Shown here in pieces: positions 55,085 to 64,000 of a stretch of DNA of 64,000 nucleotides. Location of the stretch: contig NZ_LJJE01000022.1 of assembly GCF_001854765.1 (NCBI RefSeq), forward strand, positions 124,001-188,000. The letters run 5' to 3'. The stretch comes from Vibrio sonorensis (GTDB lineage Bacteria > Pseudomonadota > Gammaproteobacteria > Enterobacterales > Vibrionaceae). The number at the start of each line of letters is the position of its first letter. Positions within the stretch are counted from its first letter, which is position 1. The notes below the pieces were generated by a model. That model did no database searches. It was not told the DNA's origin and worked only from the letters and a program-made list of their open reading frames with translations. The position numbers were made by a program, and so were the translations under genes.

Positions 55085-56458
55085 ATGTCAGCCGCACAAG
55101 TTTTAACCCATACCAGTGGTGACTTTTTTAAAAAGCTCGTTGCTATCGCCCTGCCAATCACTTTGCAAAGTATCATGTTCTCAAGCCGAGGGTTGGTTGA
55201 TGTTTTGATGTTGGGGCAGCTAGGTGAAGCGGAAATTGCTGCCGTTGGCGTCGCAGCACGAGCGACTTTTGTTACTACCATCATGTTAGTCGGGGTCACT
55301 ACTGGGGGAGCCATACTCACCGCTCAATACTGGGGAGCGGGGGAGACTAAAGGCGTAAGGGAAAGTACCGCATTAACTTGGGTGATCTCGATGTTTTTTG
55401 CCTGCTTTACCGCCGCTCTTTTTATCTTCTTCCCATCGCAAGTTATGGCATTGACGACAGACTCTGCCCAAGTCAATCAATTGGGTAGTAACTATCTTGT
55501 CATCACCTCTGTCTCTATGTTTGCCGTGGCTTGTGTGGCGAGTATGGCTGTCGGGTTACGGGCGATGCATAAGCCGGGTATCAGTACTTTTTTTAGCGGT
55601 ATTGGTATCGCCTCGAACATCATCCTCAATTACGTGTTTATTTTTGGCAAGCTTGGCCTTCCACCAATGGGCATTGTAGGTGCTGCTTGGGCAACCGTGA
55701 TCAGCGGAGCCATTGAGGTTGGATGCTTATATGGCTACTTGTACTTGAAAAAGCACTTACTCGCGTTTGGTCGCGCGGATATTGCCGCCGTTTGTGATTG
55801 GCAGAAAATTGTTCGTTTTTTGAAGTTATCTATGCCGACCACTTTTAACTTTCTCGCATGGGCTGGTGGCCTGTTTGCTTATCATGCAATTATGGGGCAA
55901 TCAGGGGTGCAGGGATTGGCTGCTCTGTCAGTGATGACACCTGTTGAATCTATTGCATTGGCAATGATGATAGGGTTGTCCAATGCGGCTGCCGTGTTAG
56001 TAGGTAATCAAATCGGTGCTAAAAAGTACGATGAGGTGTATTACCAAGCTTGGGGAGTCAGCTATTTAAACTTATTTGTCGGTGTAATAGTCGCAGTGGT
56101 TTTGTATTTTTCCCAGAACTTGGTTTTGGATGCCTTTAGTGCACTGAGCCCTGAGACCAGACTGCTTTCTGAGAAGTTTATGGCTATTCTTTGCGTCGGT
56201 GTGATTCTGCGCTCTATTCCTATGATGACCATAGTCGGTGTGTTAAGAGCTGGGGGGGATGTTAAGTTCTGCCTCTATCAAGACCTAGTCGCACAGTGGA
56301 TGATAGGGATACCATTAGCCGCATTTGCGACCTTAGTTCTGGGTTGGCCACCAGAAGCGGTCTACGCGCTATTTCTCACCGAGGAAGTGATCAAATGGAT
56401 GGGTTCTCTGTATAGGATGAAAGGCAAAAAATGGATTCGCAATTTGATTGAAAATTAG
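55085..56458 (+). CDS. MATE family efflux transporter
   Basis: Inner-membrane cation-coupled exporter of 457 residues with 12 helices in two repeats. It opens with the MATE pattern LPITLQSIMFSSRGLVDVLML near residue 23; Gln-x-Trp in ILTAQYWGAGE lies near residue 80. Relatives such as NorM of vibrios are Na+-coupled drug exporters, but this sequence is not clearly NorM. It is a single gene. Confidence 0.9.
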   Translation: MSAAQVLTHTSGDFFKKLVAIALPITLQSIMFSSRGLVDVLMLGQLGEAEIAAVGVAARATFVTTIMLVGVTTGGAILTAQYWGAGETKGVRESTALTWVISMFFACFTAALFIFFPSQVMALTTDSAQVNQLGSNYLVITSVSMFAVACVASMAVGLRAMHKPGISTFFSGIGIASNIILNYVFIFGKLGLPPMGIVGAAWATVISGAIEVGCLYGYLYLKKHLLAFGRADIAAVCDWQKIVRFLKLSMPTTFNFLAWAGGLFAYHAIMGQSGVQGLAALSVMTPVESIALAMMIGLSNAAAVLVGNQIGAKKYDEVYYQAWGVSYLNLFVGVIVAVVLYFSQNLVLDAFSALSPETRLLSEKFMAILCVGVILRSIPMMTIVGVLRAGGDVKFCLYQDLVAQWMIGIPLAAFATLVLGWPPEAVYALFLTEEVIKWMGSLYRMKGKKWIRNLIEN

Positions 56459-56582
56459 AAGTTACGCGTCAAAAAGAAGCAAATAGATGCATATCCTGTG
56501 ATCCAGTATCCAAAATGCTTCCTACCGAGAGCGAATTAGTGTAGATTCTCACCCCACGTTTTAATCGATTGCGAGATGTTTA

Positions 56583-57254
56583 ATGTTACAACTTACAGAC
56601 CTTTGCAAAGGCTATGTAGATGGTGGTGAGTTTCACCCAGTCTTACAAGGGGCTGAGTTGACGTTAACGCAAGGTGAGCAAGTTGCCCTTATGGGTGAAA
56701 GTGGTTCGGGTAAAAGTACTCTGCTCAATCTGATCGCTGGTCTCGATACGGTGGACTCTGGTGAGGTTGTTTTTCCTAACTTTGTTATGCACGAAGCGGC
56801 AGAGACTCACCGAACTTCGTACCGCCGCAACAATATTGGACTCATCTTTCAGCAGTTTAACCTTCTTCCAACATTGAACATCGCTGATAACATTCGCTTT
56901 TGTCGACAACTGAAAGGCCTTCCTGAAGATCAAGGTTTATGGCGTCAGATCCTTGCGGCGTTAGACTTAATGCCACTACTTGGCCGCTACCCAGAAGAAG
57001 TTTCGGGAGGACAACAACAGCGTGCTGCAATTGCTCGCGCTCTCTATATGGAGCCTAAGCTGCTTCTTGCCGATGAACCAACGGGTAGTTTAGACGAGCG
57101 CAATGCAGAGGCGGTTATGCGACTGTTGACCACTTTGACTCGACAGTTAGAGTGCACGCTTTTACTCGTCACACACAGTGAGAAAGTCGCAGAACATATG
57201 GATGGTCGCATTCGTCTGCAAGGAGGACAACTCCATGTTATGGCCCATAGTTAA
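56583..57254 (+). CDS. ABC transporter ATP-binding protein (LolD/MacB/AttE type)
   Basis: ATPase of 223 residues. Walker A is GESGSGKS at residues 38-45; the Q-loop is in GLIFQQFNLLP, the signature is VSGGQQQRAAIARAL and Walker B is LLLADEPTGSLD. This subfamily works with FtsX-type permeases in the inner membrane, using ATP for mechanical work on lipids or lipoproteins. It overlaps the permease gene by 20 bases. With the lipocalin gene downstream it matches the AttEFGH layout. Confidence 0.9.
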   Translation: MLQLTDLCKGYVDGGEFHPVLQGAELTLTQGEQVALMGESGSGKSTLLNLIAGLDTVDSGEVVFPNFVMHEAAETHRTSYRRNNIGLIFQQFNLLPTLNIADNIRFCRQLKGLPEDQGLWRQILAALDLMPLLGRYPEEVSGGQQQRAAIARALYMEPKLLLADEPTGSLDERNAEAVMRLLTTLTRQLECTLLLVTHSEKVAEHMDGRIRLQGGQLHVMAHS

Positions 57255-59688
57255 AGCACTATTAGGCCATTACAGACGTTACCCCTTTCAAATCCTGCTT
57301 GTTTGGTTAGGTTTAACTCTTGGTGTCTCTCTTTTAGTGGGGGTCACTGCTATTAACCACCACGCCAAACAGAGTTATGAACACGGAGAAAAGCTTTTCT
57401 CCAACCCTCTTCCATATCGAATTCGAACCAAACACGTCGCACAGAAAATTCCACAAGGATTTTACATTCAGTTGCGCCGTGAAGGCTTTAACCAGTGTGC
57501 GCCTTTTGAGTCTATGCGCGTTCATACCGCCTCTGGAACCGATCTGACCTTAGTGGGTATCGATCCTGTGGCTATGCTCCGCTTAGAGCCGGGAACGGAA
57601 CTCAAAGATCTAGACACTCTGCACTTGATGCGACCGCCATATCCCATACTTGTAAGCTTAGAGTTAGCTGAACATATGGGTTGGCAGAACAACGACTCAA
57701 TTTTGTTAGAAGATGGTAGCCGTTTAGGACCGATTCTCGTCGATAGACGAGAGCTGCTAAATGGCACGCGAATTATTGCTGATATCTCTTTGTTGAGAAT
57801 GCTCAAGCGAAGCTCAGGGATATCGGTTATCGCTTGTGGTGAAATGCCTTCTGACAAACTGAACAAGCTGAAAGACAGTTTGCCAAATGGCATGGTTATG
57901 AGCAGAAGTTCGCGTGCTGAGCTGGAATCTCTGACGCAAGCTTTCCACCTAAACTTGAGCGCAATGGGAATGTTAGCCTTTTTGGTTGGGCTCTTTATCT
58001 TTTACCAAGCTATGTCATTGTCTTTAACTCAGCGTCAGCCATTGGTAGGGATGTTGAGACAGACAGGGGTTTCGGGTTGGCAGCTTACTCAGGCGCTAAC
58101 TTTAGAGCTAATTGTTTTGATTATGGTCAGCTGGTTGTGCGGTAACGTGTTTGGTATGTTGTTGGCAAATCAATTGATTCCAGCCGTTTCTGCAAGTCTT
58201 GCCGATCTATATGACGCCAATGTCAGCGTACAGGTCAACTGGAGTTGGGCAGCCAGTAAATACAGTCTCTTGATGACGATCTGTGGAGCACTGCTCTCTT
58301 GTGCTTGGCCGCTCGTTCGCTTACTGCGTTCTCAACCTAATCGATTAGCAGCGCGACTGTCGTTAGTACGTTTTGCTGGGCGAGAATTTACGATACAAGC
58401 GCTAATCGCATGCGCCTTGTGTGTAGCTGCGATTGCAATTTACCAAGCCCCTAAAACGCAAGAGACAGGTTTTGCGATTATCGGTTTGATGTTACTGAGT
58501 GTTGCACTTATCACGCCGTTTATCGTTTGGCGCGTGTTTACCAGTTTCTCTTATACTCTGCGCTGGGTGAAAGTGCGCTGGTTCTTTGCTGATGCTGCGG
58601 CAAGTATGAGCTATCGCGGTGTTGCGACTATGGCGTTTATGTTGGCCATGGCGGCGAACATTGGCGTAGAGACTATGATCGGCAGCTTTAGAGATACAAC
58701 CGATAAGTGGCTGACGCAGCGCTTAGCCGCCGATCTCTACATCTACCCTAACAACAGTGCTGCGCCTCGAATCAATAACTGGTTGATAAAGCAGCCGGAA
58801 GTGACCAATGTCTGGTGGCGTTGGGAGCGAGAAGTTAATACCAATCGAGGTGCTGTCCAAGTAGTGAGCACCGGGCCTTCGGAAGGTGAACTGGAGGCGA
58901 TGACGGTCAAGCTGGGTATCCCGAACTATTGGTATCAATTGCACCACTCCAGAGGGGTGATGATAAGTGAGTCGATGGCGTTAAAGCTCGACATACGTCC
59001 GGGTGACTATCTGCACCTATCAGAATCTCTCGGCGGTGGATGGCAGGTGGTCGGCGTATACTACGACTACGGTAACCCATACCACCAAGTGATGCTGTCA
59101 CATCGAAACTGGTTGTATGGCTTCGCGGGAACGGGAACTGTCGGACTGGGTGTTGTACTTGATGAAGGGGTCAACTCTCAAGGTCTGAAGCGAAGGTTGG
59201 AATCAATTTTCAGGCTAAATTCAGAGCGAATATTTGATAACAGCCATATCCACCAGCAAGCCATGCACGTGTTTGATAGAACCTTTGCGATTGCTGATAC
59301 TCTGGGCAACATTACTCTGATCATAGCGGTATTTGGTATTTTCTTCGCCACCCTAGCGGGAGAGGTATCTAGGCAACGGCACATTTCCCTTCTGCGTTGC
59401 TTGGGTATGTCGGGTAAAGAATTGATTCTAATGGGTAGTATGCAGCTGTTTGTGTTTGGTGCCATTTCGATACTTATCGCTATGCCACTTGGGCTAAGCT
59501 TGGCCCAATTGGTGGTAGATATTGTGATCAAACAGTCTTTTGGTTGGACCTTGGAGCTCCAGTTTATTCCTCATGAGTATATACAGGTCATCGCGTTGGC
59601 AATGGGATCATTAATGGTGGCAGGTGCAATACCTGTACTTCGCTTAGTGCGCAATACGCCGATGAAGCAGTTAAGGGAATCACTGTAG
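57235..59688 (+). CDS. FtsX-like ABC transporter permease
   Basis: Inner-membrane permease of 817 residues with two FtsX-type membrane halves and two periplasmic domains. One helix lies near residue 25, a first set at about 250-400 and a last set near 695-800; RQRHISLLRCLGMSGKE near residue 720 is a typical cytoplasmic coupling loop. This equals two fused AttF/AttG-like parts. I use ATG 57235, eight bases after AGGAGG. It ends directly before the lipocalin gene. Confidence 0.88.
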   Translation: MLWPIVKALLGHYRRYPFQILLVWLGLTLGVSLLVGVTAINHHAKQSYEHGEKLFSNPLPYRIRTKHVAQKIPQGFYIQLRREGFNQCAPFESMRVHTASGTDLTLVGIDPVAMLRLEPGTELKDLDTLHLMRPPYPILVSLELAEHMGWQNNDSILLEDGSRLGPILVDRRELLNGTRIIADISLLRMLKRSSGISVIACGEMPSDKLNKLKDSLPNGMVMSRSSRAELESLTQAFHLNLSAMGMLAFLVGLFIFYQAMSLSLTQRQPLVGMLRQTGVSGWQLTQALTLELIVLIMVSWLCGNVFGMLLANQLIPAVSASLADLYDANVSVQVNWSWAASKYSLLMTICGALLSCAWPLVRLLRSQPNRLAARLSLVRFAGREFTIQALIACALCVAAIAIYQAPKTQETGFAIIGLMLLSVALITPFIVWRVFTSFSYTLRWVKVRWFFADAAASMSYRGVATMAFMLAMAANIGVETMIGSFRDTTDKWLTQRLAADLYIYPNNSAAPRINNWLIKQPEVTNVWWRWEREVNTNRGAVQVVSTGPSEGELEAMTVKLGIPNYWYQLHHSRGVMISESMALKLDIRPGDYLHLSESLGGGWQVVGVYYDYGNPYHQVMLSHRNWLYGFAGTGTVGLGVVLDEGVNSQGLKRRLESIFRLNSERIFDNSHIHQQAMHVFDRTFAIADTLGNITLIIAVFGIFFATLAGEVSRQRHISLLRCLGMSGKELILMGSMQLFVFGAISILIAMPLGLSLAQLVVDIVIKQSFGWTLELQFIPHEYIQVIALAMGSLMVAGAIPVLRLVRNTPMKQLRESL

Positions 59689-60813
59689 ATGAAAAAGTAT
59701 TCTGGCCGAAGAAAGTACACGCTGTTTGCCGTTTTGTCGTTAATTGCAACCTCCTTAGTGGTTGGTGTACTTGCGCTGAAAGATGTCATGGATGAGCCTG
59801 AACAAGGCAGTGATATCGCTTCTCTTTTTTTACCGCCTGAGAAAGAAGTTTTTGAACCAGTACTCCCCAACAAAAGTGTCATTCTTCCCCAAGACTTTCG
59901 TTTTCACAACGAGTTTCAGCACGAATGGTGGCACTTCTTTGCCAACGTTGAAGACAATGATGGTAAGCAATATGGGGTGCAATGGAGTTTCTTTCGCATT
60001 GCCAATGATGATAGAGAGCGCACAGGCTGGTTGAGTTCTCAGCTCTATATGTCTCACGTGGTGATATCTGATCACAACACGTCGTGGAAAGAGCAGCGTT
60101 TATCTCGCGGTGGAATAGGGCAAGCGGGAATGACCAATCAGCCTTTCCGCGTATGGATTGATAATTGGCATTGGCGCTCTTTGGGAACGACACCTTTTCC
60201 CGGACAACTACTGGCAAAAACAGATGAGTTCGCACTTGATTTACGCGTTGTTGCCAATGGTCCTTTTGTACTCCCTGGGGAACGCGGGTACGTAAACAAA
60301 CACGACTTATTGCCGGTTGCTTCGTACAACCTCACGGCCCCTTTTCTTAGGGTAAATGGCCTTCTTAACTTGGGACCAGACAAGAGAGTTGAAGTCAAAG
60401 GCAACGCATGGATGAGCAAGGAGTGGGGGACTGGTCTCTTAGCTCAAGGCCAGCAAGGCTGGGACTGGTTTGTCTTGCACTTAGACGATGAAACCACGCT
60501 GTCAGTGAGTCAGTATCGCCATCGCTCTCAACTACCTCACCTGTTTGGGACGCTGTCGACCAATCACGGTAAAGTGACTCATCTGGGGCCTGAACAGTTA
60601 AAGATATCGCCAGTTAATTTATCTCAGCTTGCGATTAATAAAAATATTCCGACCAGTTGGCGGATAGAGGTCCCTGATCACGGAGTGGATGTTGTTGTCG
60701 ATGCACATAATCCAAGTTTGTGGCTCCCGTTCGTAACCCCCTATTGGGAAGGCCCAGTCAAAGTGTCTGGCTCGCATAATGCAAGAGGCTTTATGCAGCT
60801 CACAGGCTATTGA
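59689..60813 (+). CDS. Lipocalin-like (CrtC/AttH) domain protein
   Basis: A 374-residue protein with one N-terminal membrane anchor (about residues 10-30), so its body faces the periplasm. The AttH/CrtC pattern is present: FHNEFQHEWWHFFANVED near residue 70, SQLYMSHVVISD, and WMSKEWGTGLLAQGQQGWDW near residue 240. Related domains act as carotenoid 1,2-hydratases or bind lipids. No carotenoid genes are near; an envelope lipid role with the ABC transporter is more likely. It starts right after the permease stop. Confidence 0.85.
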   Translation: MKKYSGRRKYTLFAVLSLIATSLVVGVLALKDVMDEPEQGSDIASLFLPPEKEVFEPVLPNKSVILPQDFRFHNEFQHEWWHFFANVEDNDGKQYGVQWSFFRIANDDRERTGWLSSQLYMSHVVISDHNTSWKEQRLSRGGIGQAGMTNQPFRVWIDNWHWRSLGTTPFPGQLLAKTDEFALDLRVVANGPFVLPGERGYVNKHDLLPVASYNLTAPFLRVNGLLNLGPDKRVEVKGNAWMSKEWGTGLLAQGQQGWDWFVLHLDDETTLSVSQYRHRSQLPHLFGTLSTNHGKVTHLGPEQLKISPVNLSQLAINKNIPTSWRIEVPDHGVDVVVDAHNPSLWLPFVTPYWEGPVKVSGSHNARGFMQLTGY

Positions 60814-60843
60814 TATTTCAGACAGTATTATTTGTATTAAAGT

Positions 60844-60882
60844 TGGTCGAATTGTTAATAAATGCAATTCGGCCATTTTTTT
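60844..60882 (+). terminator. Terminator of the AttEFGH-like operon
   Basis: GGTCGAATTG and CAATTCGGCC pair over 10 bp (one G-T wobble) with a 10-base loop, followed by ATTTTTTTAT. It lies shortly after the lipocalin gene. Confidence 0.8.
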
Positions 60883-61069
60883 ATCCTATAAATTGCCTAT
60901 ACTGATCGAAGGAAATGCCGTGTTGTTTGGCAGTAATCTTCGGAAATATCGAAGTTAAACCTCTAAAGAAGCGATTTTTCCTTAACTATGGTTGTATATA
61001 CACTCAAGCATATTCTTTGTTAATCGTTTATTAACATAATAAATATAAGATAAATCTAAGGGCGATATC

Positions 61070-62220
61070 ATGAGTGATATTATTCGCGACTTCTTTAAGA
61101 TGGAGTCCGCAGGGGGCATTATTTTGGTGATTGCTGCGGCAATCGCAATGACTATTGCAAACACACCTTTAAATGAAATGTATCAGGGTGTTTTGCATTC
61201 TTACGTTTTGGGCATGTCAGTATCTCACTGGATTAACGATGGCTTAATGGCTGTGTTTTTCCTTTTGATTGGTCTTGAGGTTAAACGTGAGCTTCTAGAA
61301 GGCGCGCTTAAATCGAGAGAGACAGCAATCTTCCCTGCTATCGCAGCGGTCGGAGGTATGCTAGCACCAGCACTGATATACGTGGCGTTTAACGCACAAG
61401 ATCCAGAAGCAATTAAAGGTTGGGCAATCCCAGCAGCGACAGACATCGCTTTTGCGTTGGGGATCATGGCGCTGTTAGGTAAACGTGTGCCAGTAAGCTT
61501 AAAAGTATTCCTTCTCGCTTTGGCCATCATTGATGACCTAGGTGTGGTTGTAATTATTGCACTATTCTACACTGGCGACCTGTCGACGTTGGCGCTAGCG
61601 TAGGCTTTGCAATGACAGGTGCACTGTTCTGGTTGAATGCCAAAAAAGTAACCAAACTACTTCCGTATATTATCGTCGGTGCAATATTGTGGTTTGCTGT
61701 TCTCAAATCAGGCGTCCATGCCACCCTTGCCGGCGTAGTGATTGGTTTCGCGATTCCACTTAAAGGTAAACCGGGTGAGCACTCTCCGCTTAAACACATG
61801 GAACACGCTCTGCACCCATACGTAGCGTTCGCAATTCTGCCAATCTTTGCATTTGCTAACGCAGGTATTTCATTAGAAGGCGTTTCTCTAGATGGTCTAA
61901 CTTCAATGTTGCCTCTTGGTATTGCACTGGGTCTATTGGTTGGTAAACCTCTGGGAATCTATACGTTTAGCTGGGCTGCTGTTAAGTTTGGCGTGGCTAA
62001 GTTGCCAGAAGGGGTGACATTTAGCCAAATCTTCGCCGTGTCTATCTTGTGTGGTATCGGATTTACTATGTCGATATTCATTTCTTCACTGGCATTTGGC
62101 CCAGGGAACCCGGACTTCGACACGTATGCCAGACTGGGTATCTTAATGGGTTCAACCACAGCGGCGATACTCGGTTATGCACTGCTTAGTATGTCACTGC
62201 CGAAAAAGGCGAAAGCATAA
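61070..62220 (+). pseudogene. nhaA: Na+/H+ antiporter NhaA, one frameshift
   Basis: NhaA exports Na+ in exchange for two H+ and is central to salt and pH homeostasis in vibrios. Frame 2 runs from ATG 61070 through [14 protein letters not shown] and the key Asp pair in [19 protein letters not shown] to a stop at 61603; frame 1 goes on with [14 protein letters not shown] to 62220. One base added at 61598-61599 (CTAGC to CTAGGC, giving LALGVGF) restores a 12-helix protein of about 383 residues. AAGGG precedes the ATG. For a marine organism a null would be costly, so a sequencing error is likely. Confidence 0.9.
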
Positions 62221-62223
62221 TTA

Positions 62224-62250
62224 AAAACGCCCCGATTATCGGGGCGTTTT
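62224..62250. terminator. Bidirectional terminator after nhaA
   Basis: AAAACGCCCCGA and TCGGGGCGTTTT form a perfect 12-bp stem with a 3-base loop. T residues follow on both strands, suiting convergent genes. Confidence 0.94.
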
Positions 62251-62266
62251 ACTTTCTATTAGCTTG

Positions 62267-62881
62267 CTATTTTTCTTTGACAGTAAAAATGGTCCAAGCT
62301 TCGACTACTTCTTCTTTAAGACCCACTACTGTGGCTGTCACCTTTCTATTCACCGCATGTGATGCAGGATCATCCCCATCGGCTTCTAAGCGTGTTTCAC
62401 CATAGCCGACGACTCTCACTCGATCCTCACTAATGTCGTAAGAAAGAAGTTTGTCTTCGACGGCATAAGCTCGGCGCTTGGACAATTCGAGGTTGTACTC
62501 TGGAGAACCGACGGAACTAGCGTAACCTTGAATTTCTATGGAAGCGGTTTGATAGGTTTTAAGAAAATCCGCCATGGTTTGAATCTGGTTGGAAAAGATA
62601 GGATTGATTTCCGAAGAATCATGGGAAAAGAGAATGCGAAGTTGACGCTCGTCTTCCTCACGTACCGTTTCACCGCATCCGTCGTTGTCTACATCGGCTG
62701 CCAATGGGGTTCCTGGACATAAGTCTCTCTCGTTGATAACGCCATCTCGGTCATCGTCGAGCAAGTCAGCCATTTGCACGGCCACTGGGGTATCCTTGTA
62801 AGGGTAGTTATCTTCCGCTGATGCTGGAAAGATCACGGTGACTGCAAGGATACTAAAAGCAATTGCTGTCAGTTTTTGCAT
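62267..62881 (-). CDS. OmpA-family protein with thrombospondin type 3-like repeat
   Basis: A 204-residue exported protein. After a signal peptide (to about residue 22, PASAED), a short Ca-binding-type segment DDDRDGVINERDLCPGTP is of the TSP3 kind, followed by an OmpA-like peptidoglycan-binding domain (about residues 80-190) with IEIQGYASSVGSPEYNLELS and RVVGYGET. There is no beta-barrel. It starts two bases after the TolC-family stop, so the two are cotranscribed. ATG 62881 is chosen as it begins the signal peptide. Confidence 0.88.
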   Translation of the reverse strand: MQKLTAIAFSILAVTVIFPASAEDNYPYKDTPVAVQMADLLDDDRDGVINERDLCPGTPLAADVDNDGCGETVREEDERQLRILFSHDSSEINPIFSNQIQTMADFLKTYQTASIEIQGYASSVGSPEYNLELSKRRAYAVEDKLLSYDISEDRVRVVGYGETRLEADGDDPASHAVNRKVTATVVGLKEEVVEAWTIFTVKEK

Positions 62882-62883
62882 AA

Positions 62884-64000
62884 CTAGTACTCCACTGCTT
62901 GGTTCCATTCATCTGGAACATCGACTCTTAACGCATCGAGAAGAACACCAGTGGCATTCATCACGCGATACTTTGCGTACTGCTCTGAATAGTGAGCATC
63001 CAGATAATCTTTACGCGCTTCGAAAAGCTCGTTTTCGGTGTTTAATAAATCAAGAAGGGTTCGCTGACCGATTCGATATTGCTTTTCGTACGCAATAACC
63101 GTTTCAGATGCAGAATCTACGTGGTCGGCTAGAAAGTTTTTTTGTTGGAGCGTGAGATCTAGAGCGCTCCATGACAATCTTAAGCTCTCTTCAACTTGGC
63201 GATAGGCGTCATCTCGTAAGTCTTTGGCTCGGTTTAACTGGTAAGCTGCACGTTCAGACAGCGCACTATCAGTACCACCGTTGAACAAGTTATAGCGCAT
63301 TCTGAGCATGGCGAGGGTTTCGTCACTGCTGCCCCGATCACCACCTGCATCATCTCTCCATGTTTGGCTAGCCTCAATGGAGAACGTGGGGTAGTAGTTG
63401 CCTTTGGATTGCTTGTATTGGTATCGAGCAGAATCGACATCCGTAGCAGCAATGCGAATTACTGGGTGGCTATCGAACGCTTGATCTAAAGCATCGGCAA
63501 GCGATAGTGGTAACATCTCTTCGTCTGCTCTTGGGTAAATCAACCCAAGAGGAGATTGTCCTACCAAGCGTCTAAACTGGGTATGGGTATCAACCAAATT
63601 GTTTTGTGCCGCGAGCAAATTACCATGGGCTTTTGCTATACGCGCTTCAACTTGTGAAAGGTCAGCGGTTGATCCAATACCAGATTCAGCTCTTTTCTTT
63701 ATATCTCGATAAATTTCTTTGTGCACGGCGAGGTTACTTTCCGATAACGCAAGTATCTCAGTGGCTTTCACTGCTTCTAAATAGACGTCAGTGACACGCA
63801 ACGCCATGTCGGAAGCATCAGCGAGTATTTGATAACGGATCGACTCGGCGTCCGCCGCTGTTCTGTCCATATCATTTAGTGTTGCTGATCCATCCCAGAT
63901 TAACTGCGTAAGAGTTAATGTGGCTTCTTTACGAGTTAAATCGGTATCTGGTCTTCCGGTTGAGTCTGCTGGGTTTATTCCCTCGTATCCAATACCAGCG
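62884..64000 (-). CDS. TolC-family outer-membrane protein, 5' end outside window
   Basis: The C-terminal 372 residues of an outer-membrane channel. The frame stays open to the window edge with no start. The long heptad-bearing helices (AVHKEIYRDIKKRAESGIGSTADLSQVEARI) and QYRIGQRTLLDLLNTENELFEARKDYL are typical of the TolC/AggA (LapE-like) branch serving type I secretion of large adhesins. The OmpA-family gene follows in the same operon; a secretion ATPase and adaptor would be expected beyond 64000. Confidence 0.9.
   Translation of the reverse strand, partial: AGIGYEGINPADSTGRPDTDLTRKEATLTLTQLIWDGSATLNDMDRTAADAESIRYQILADASDMALRVTDVYLEAVKATEILALSESNLAVHKEIYRDIKKRAESGIGSTADLSQVEARIAKAHGNLLAAQNNLVDTHTQFRRLVGQSPLGLIYPRADEEMLPLSLADALDQAFDSHPVIRIAATDVDSARYQYKQSKGNYYPTFSIEASQTWRDDAGGDRGSSDETLAMLRMRYNLFNGGTDSALSERAAYQLNRAKDLRDDAYRQVEESLRLSWSALDLTLQQKNFLADHVDSASETVIAYEKQYRIGQRTLLDLLNTENELFEARKDYLDAHYSEQYAKYRVMNATGVLLDALRVDVPDEWNQAVEY

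Overview
This window is a chromosomal segment of a Gammaproteobacterium, almost certainly a marine Vibrio. The protein sequences (HisBHAFI, SapABCDF, PspFABC, MetC, Cls, RadD, RsuA, NhaA) look like Vibrio or enterobacterial orthologues. The gene order his / psp-sap-RND / radD-rsuA-bcr fits that group. Genes are dense, with short gaps and strong intrinsic terminators. I saw no tRNA, rRNA, CRISPR array, insertion sequence or prophage, so this reads as core chromosome.

Layout: (1) 1-6864, the histidine operon from the 3' end of hisG through hisD-hisC-hisB-hisH-hisA-hisF-hisI, closed by a terminator; then a YebC-family regulator. (2) 7691-10044, a manganese pair: a putative Mn exporter divergent from a Mn-dependent inorganic pyrophosphatase. 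(3) 10088-24229, the envelope stress and transport block: sapABCDF plus a DUF2927 protein, pspF divergent from pspABC under a visible sigma-54 promoter, and an RND pump with two lipoprotein adaptors. (4) 24343-31848, globin, metC, cls, a Na+-dependent amino-acid transporter behind a consensus TyrR box, a chemoreceptor and an RluA-type pseudouridine synthase. (5) 31928-35681, an AraC regulator with an oxidoreductase/DoxX-like operon and an RlmI-like methyltransferase. (6) 35718-39796, the ynjBCD-F transporter operon. (7) 40031-46011, small genes (HslJ-like, DUF1289, PilZ, OsmC, YbjQ, L25) and two EamA-type exporters around an AraC regulator. (8) 46259-48644, a PepSY / response regulator / histidine kinase operon. 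(9) 48758-53408, radD, rsuA, bcr and a DUF2913 protein. (10) 53426-60813, an SDR/DUF2867 protein, a MATE pump and an AttEFGH-like ABC/lipocalin operon. (11) 61070-64000, nhaA, an OmpA-like protein and the end of a TolC-family protein.

Four genes carry single-base deletions: hisC (two), the 32970 epimerase, the response regulator at 48247, and nhaA. A fifth, osmC, has one in-frame stop. At every deletion one added base restores a family-perfect protein, and most sit in a short run of the same base. I read these mainly as sequencing errors rather than real decay; osmC is the case most likely to be genuine.

I found no wholly new system. The most interesting signals are regulatory: a perfect TyrR box before the Na+-dependent transporter, a 13-bp-arm palindrome where PspF should bind, a perfect hairpin that buries the Shine-Dalgarno of a pseudouridine synthase, Fur-like boxes at the Mn exporter, and a 9-bp-arm palindrome overlapping the likely rplY promoter.
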